DNA of 64,000 nucleotides, taken from Pseudomonadaceae bacterium. Its GTDB lineage: Bacteria > Pseudomonadota > Gammaproteobacteria > Pseudomonadales > Azotimanducaceae. The notes beneath the pieces were generated by a model. It ran no database searches and was not told the origin of the DNA. It saw nothing but the letters and a program-made list of their open reading frames with translations. The translations under genes and the position numbers were made by a program. The stretch lies in assembly GCA_024743175.1 (NCBI GenBank), contig JANSXA010000015.1, forward strand, positions 1-64,000, read 5' to 3'. Shown piece by piece: positions 61,788 to 64,000 of this stretch (its first letter is position 1; each line of letters starts with the position of its first letter).

Positions 61788-63050
61788 ATGAGATTTGGCA
61801 TGTTATACGAGCTGCAGCTGCCCAAACCCTGGGATGAAGACAGCGAGCAGCGATTGGTCGATGATGCTATTGAGCAATGTGTGCTCGGCGACAAACTGGG
61901 AATCGACTACGCCTGGTCTGTGGAACATCATTTTCTCGAAGAGTACTCACACTGCTCCGCCAGCGATGTGTTTTTATCCGCGATTGCGGCAAAAACAGAG
62001 CGCATCAAAGTCGGTTTTGGCATTCGGCAGGTTATCTCCAACTACAACCACCCGGCGCGCACGGCAGAGGCTGTGGCGATGCTTGACCTCGTTTCTCACG
62101 GCCGCGCCCAGTTTGGCATTGGCGAAGGTGCCACACGCTTAGAACTCGGCGGGTTTGGTATCGAAGCTCGACGCAAACGGGACATGTCGCTTGAAGCCGC
62201 AAAGGAGATCGCCGACATGATGGTGATGGAGCCCTACCCCGGATATGAGGGACAGGACTGGTCTTTACCCTGTCGCAACGTACTACCCAAACCCATTCAG
62301 AAACCTCATCCGCCCATGTGGATGGCCTGTACCAATCGCGACACCATTAAGGTTGCCGCACGCAACGGTCTGGGGGTACTGGCTTTCAGTTTCCTCGATC
62401 CGGAAGAGGCCAGGAACTGGAGCTCAATTTATTACGACATTATACGCTCGGATGAATGTGTGCCGCTTGGCCACTCGGTAAATGCGAATATAGCAATGGT
62501 GTCTGCTTTTTCGTTACATGATGATCATGACGAGGCGTCCAGACGCGGTGAAGATGGTTTCCGTTTCTTTGAATATGCAATTGGTGCCCTGGTCACCGAC
62601 GACGTTCTGCCGGGACGCAGCCAGCTGTGGGATAAATTTGAGGAACGCAAAGCCGCAAAAGCTGAGGGAACAAAAGTTACCGATACAGCCTACGGTGGCG
62701 GCGCGGCTCATCCTGATAGAAGCATGACGCGCTCACCAGGAATTGGTACACCAGATGAATTTCGTCAGCATATGCGCGGATTTTCCGATTCTGGTGTTGA
62801 TCAGGTAATTTTTCTGCAGCAAGGTGGCAAAAACAAACATGAACATATCTGCGAAAGCCTGGAACGCTTCAATCGCGACGTGCTGGATGATTTTGCAGAC
62901 GGTCGTGACGAACGTGAAGCAAGCAAAGCAGAAGAACTGGCACCCTATATAGAAGCAGCGTTAGCACGCCGAAAGACAAGAGCGCCGCTCAGAGATGAAG
63001 AGATTCCTGTTGTGCCCGCTTCCCGGCCTAAACCGCAGAGTGCCGGTTAG
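61788..63050 (+). CDS. LLM-class flavin-dependent oxidoreductase
   Basis: 420 residues, luciferase-like monooxygenase fold. MRFGMLYELQLPKPW, YAWSVEHHFLEEYSHCSASD, VGFGIRQVISNYNHPARTAEAVAMLD and FGIGEGATRLELGGFGIE match the bacterial luciferase superfamily with the extended length of the LuxA-like group. It needs reduced FMN and O2, or F420. The C-terminal about 60 residues are charged and poorly conserved. GGAG lies about 10 bases before the ATG. It converges on the TPM genes. Confidence 0.88.
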   Translation: MRFGMLYELQLPKPWDEDSEQRLVDDAIEQCVLGDKLGIDYAWSVEHHFLEEYSHCSASDVFLSAIAAKTERIKVGFGIRQVISNYNHPARTAEAVAMLDLVSHGRAQFGIGEGATRLELGGFGIEARRKRDMSLEAAKEIADMMVMEPYPGYEGQDWSLPCRNVLPKPIQKPHPPMWMACTNRDTIKVAARNGLGVLAFSFLDPEEARNWSSIYYDIIRSDECVPLGHSVNANIAMVSAFSLHDDHDEASRRGEDGFRFFEYAIGALVTDDVLPGRSQLWDKFEERKAAKAEGTKVTDTAYGGGAAHPDRSMTRSPGIGTPDEFRQHMRGFSDSGVDQVIFLQQGGKNKHEHICESLERFNRDVLDDFADGRDEREASKAEELAPYIEAALARRKTRAPLRDEEIPVVPASRPKPQSAG

Positions 63051-63071
63051 AACTTAAAAACACCTGCAGGA

Positions 63072-63689
63072 CTACTCGATAACAACAAGGTGATTCGGCA
63101 GCTCGTTCTTTTCACCAGTGGTAGGCAGGTGCCTTATGAGAATTTCACCACATTGACTGATTGCACCCAGAAAACCGCTGAGCGTCTGCTTATCGTGTAG
63201 TTTGTTTGTGAAATCACTGACGATCGATTGCCATACCTGGGCGTCGACATGATTGTTGATGCCTCTGTCCGCCAGTATTTCCACGTAACGTTCAGTTTCG
63301 GCAACAAAGATCAGCAAGCCGGACTCACCCTTTGTATGGTGCAGATTGTTTTCCAGAAAGCATCTTCTGGCCATATTAGCTGCTCGCCAGCGCTTGACCG
63401 ACTTAGGAATGATCCTGCGTAGTACAAAAGGAATACGCAACAATAAAGCAAACACAAAAAAACTGACCAACTGCAGAAGCAGTAGATCTGAGACATCCAA
63501 CCAGAATGGAGTCAGCAGGAATATGCCGGGGCTGACAAGGGCAATCAGCGCCGCCCATAAGGTAGGAATGTAGTGGTAATTATCCGCCTGTTTGGCCAGC
63601 ACCGTCACCAGTTCCGCGTCGGTCTGCGATTCAACTTCCGCGATTGCAGCCGCTACCTGATCAGCCTCGGATTGCGTTAACAAAGTCAT
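63072..63689 (-). CDS. TPM-domain membrane protein
   Basis: 205 residues. The N-terminal SEADQVAAAIAEVESQTDAELVTVL is the start of a TPM (DUF477) domain. Two membrane helices (about 40-80) interrupt it, and the domain resumes with FLENNLHHTKGESGLLIFVAETERYVEILADRGI. TPM proteins are linked to envelope stress and photosystem repair, and some have phosphatase activity. Its ATG abuts the stop of the upstream TPM gene, so the two form an operon. Confidence 0.85.
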   Translation of the reverse strand: MTLLTQSEADQVAAAIAEVESQTDAELVTVLAKQADNYHYIPTLWAALIALVSPGIFLLTPFWLDVSDLLLLQLVSFFVFALLLRIPFVLRRIIPKSVKRWRAANMARRCFLENNLHHTKGESGLLIFVAETERYVEILADRGINNHVDAQVWQSIVSDFTNKLHDKQTLSGFLGAISQCGEILIRHLPTTGEKNELPNHLVVIE

Positions 63690-64000
63690 CTACCAGCCTC
63701 CACTTGCGCCGCCACCGCCGAAGCCGCCACCACCGCCACCAAAGCCGCCACCCCCAAAACCGCCGCCTGACGACCGTCCACTGCCACTGTTTGCAAGGAT
63801 ACTTCCCAGCGCCAGACCGCCAGCAAACCTGCGTCTGCCAAACATGCCTGGAAAGATGAAGAAGATGGCAATAAAGGCCAGGAGTTTCCAGAGCGAGAAC
63901 TCACGGTCGTCACGCCCTTTCGGCTTTGGTGCCATTTTGTACTCACCACCCAGCGCCGCGATAATGGCCTGCGTGCCTGCTGTTACACCCTGATCAAATT
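63690..64000 (-). CDS. TPM-domain (YgcG-like) protein, C-terminal part (partial, runs off the right edge)
   Basis: The frame is open from the right edge down to a stop at 63690-63692. It reads FDQGVTAGTQAIIAALGGEY at the edge, which is the usual end of a TPM domain. A short linker, a membrane helix (about LWKLLAFIAIFFIFPGMF) and a Gly-rich tail (GGGFGGGGFGGGGGGFGGGG, then ASGGW) follow. The internal ATG at 63933-63935 is not the start. The order TPM - TM - Gly tail matches YgcG-like secreted proteins. It precedes another TPM gene directly. Confidence 0.85.
   Translation of the reverse strand, partial: FDQGVTAGTQAIIAALGGEYKMAPKPKGRDDREFSLWKLLAFIAIFFIFPGMFGRRRFAGGLALGSILANSGSGRSSGGGFGGGGFGGGGGGFGGGGASGGW

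Noticed and set aside
63697-63780. CCGCC-type repeats that could be a CRISPR or satellite
   Set aside because: They are the codons of the Gly-rich tail of the TPM protein on the minus strand; spacing is irregular and in frame.

Overview
The window is a gene-dense stretch of about 52-53% G+C chromosome, judged by eye. It most likely comes from an aquatic or marine gammaproteobacterium. The PA2778/PA2779-like pair, the DUF6316 protein, the 180-kDa NAD-glutamate dehydrogenase, a TonB-dependent receptor, the paired acyl-CoA dehydrogenases and the Anbu/transglutaminase pair fit the Cellvibrionales/Pseudomonadales side of the class. Genus cannot be fixed from sequence alone. I see about 60 protein genes, no rRNA, no tRNA and no CRISPR array. 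No gene-free stretch exceeds 300 bases; the longest is 50999-51286, which holds two hairpins. The only mobile DNA I can support is an IS1182-type end at the left edge.

Layout, left to right. 0-7.7 kb: an insertion sequence end cuts the 3' end of a TonB-dependent receptor gene. A divergent hybrid histidine kinase with a TPR sensor, a GPH-type sugar transporter and a PA2779/PA2778 (C39-like peptidase) pair follow. 7.7-18 kb: a minus-strand block encodes NAD-glutamate dehydrogenase, the proteasome-like Anbu peptidase, a giant transglutaminase/DUF2126 putative amidoligase, an SRPBCC protein, and a DUF21 (CorB-like) membrane protein upstream. 18-25 kb: ion and energy genes, namely a K+ channel with two RCK units, a YcaD-like MFS protein and polyphosphate kinase 2 in one operon, facing a MscS / soluble MgtE-N-CBS / MgtE operon. 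25-28 kb: cell-wall enzymes (M15-type carboxypeptidase, L,D-transpeptidase) and a zinc-ribbon protein. 28-36 kb: an MFS/MDR-reductase pair, then a tightly overlapping operon of carboxylesterase, anchored split-barrel protein, FAD monooxygenase and fumarase C. 35-40 kb: dodecin, DUF937 and Kbp/LysM genes, a redoxin-cytochrome-copper monooxygenase fusion, DUF3667 and a HAD phosphatase. 40-45 kb: two divergent acyl-CoA dehydrogenases around a DUF454 gene, and a second hybrid kinase. 44.9-46.9 kb: small redox and VOC genes, two of which look internally deleted.

47-51 kb holds a site-2 protease gene immediately followed by a membrane-anchored winged-helix/TPR regulator, then a sterol desaturase-family gene. 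51-55 kb is a molybdenum hydroxylase operon (FAD, 2Fe-2S and Mo subunits) with an overlapping MoaD-like gene. 55-64 kb carries an MDR reductase/LLM oxidoreductase pair, a NYN-LOTUS RNase-like protein, a DUF350/transglutaminase pair, a PQQ-type sugar dehydrogenase, DUF6316, another LLM enzyme and two TPM-domain genes, the second running off the right edge.

Functional themes are peptide or amide-bond chemistry (Anbu, two transglutaminase-like proteins, putative amidoligase), flavin/deazaflavin-type redox enzymes, cation homeostasis and membrane-anchored signalling. The best candidates for under-described systems are the S2P-regulator cassette (46.9-50.1 kb), the Anbu-amidoligase operon (7.7-12.1 kb), the MscS-MgtE operon with its transporter-less paralogue (22-24.9 kb) and the MoaD-coupled molybdenum hydroxylase (51.3-55.2 kb).
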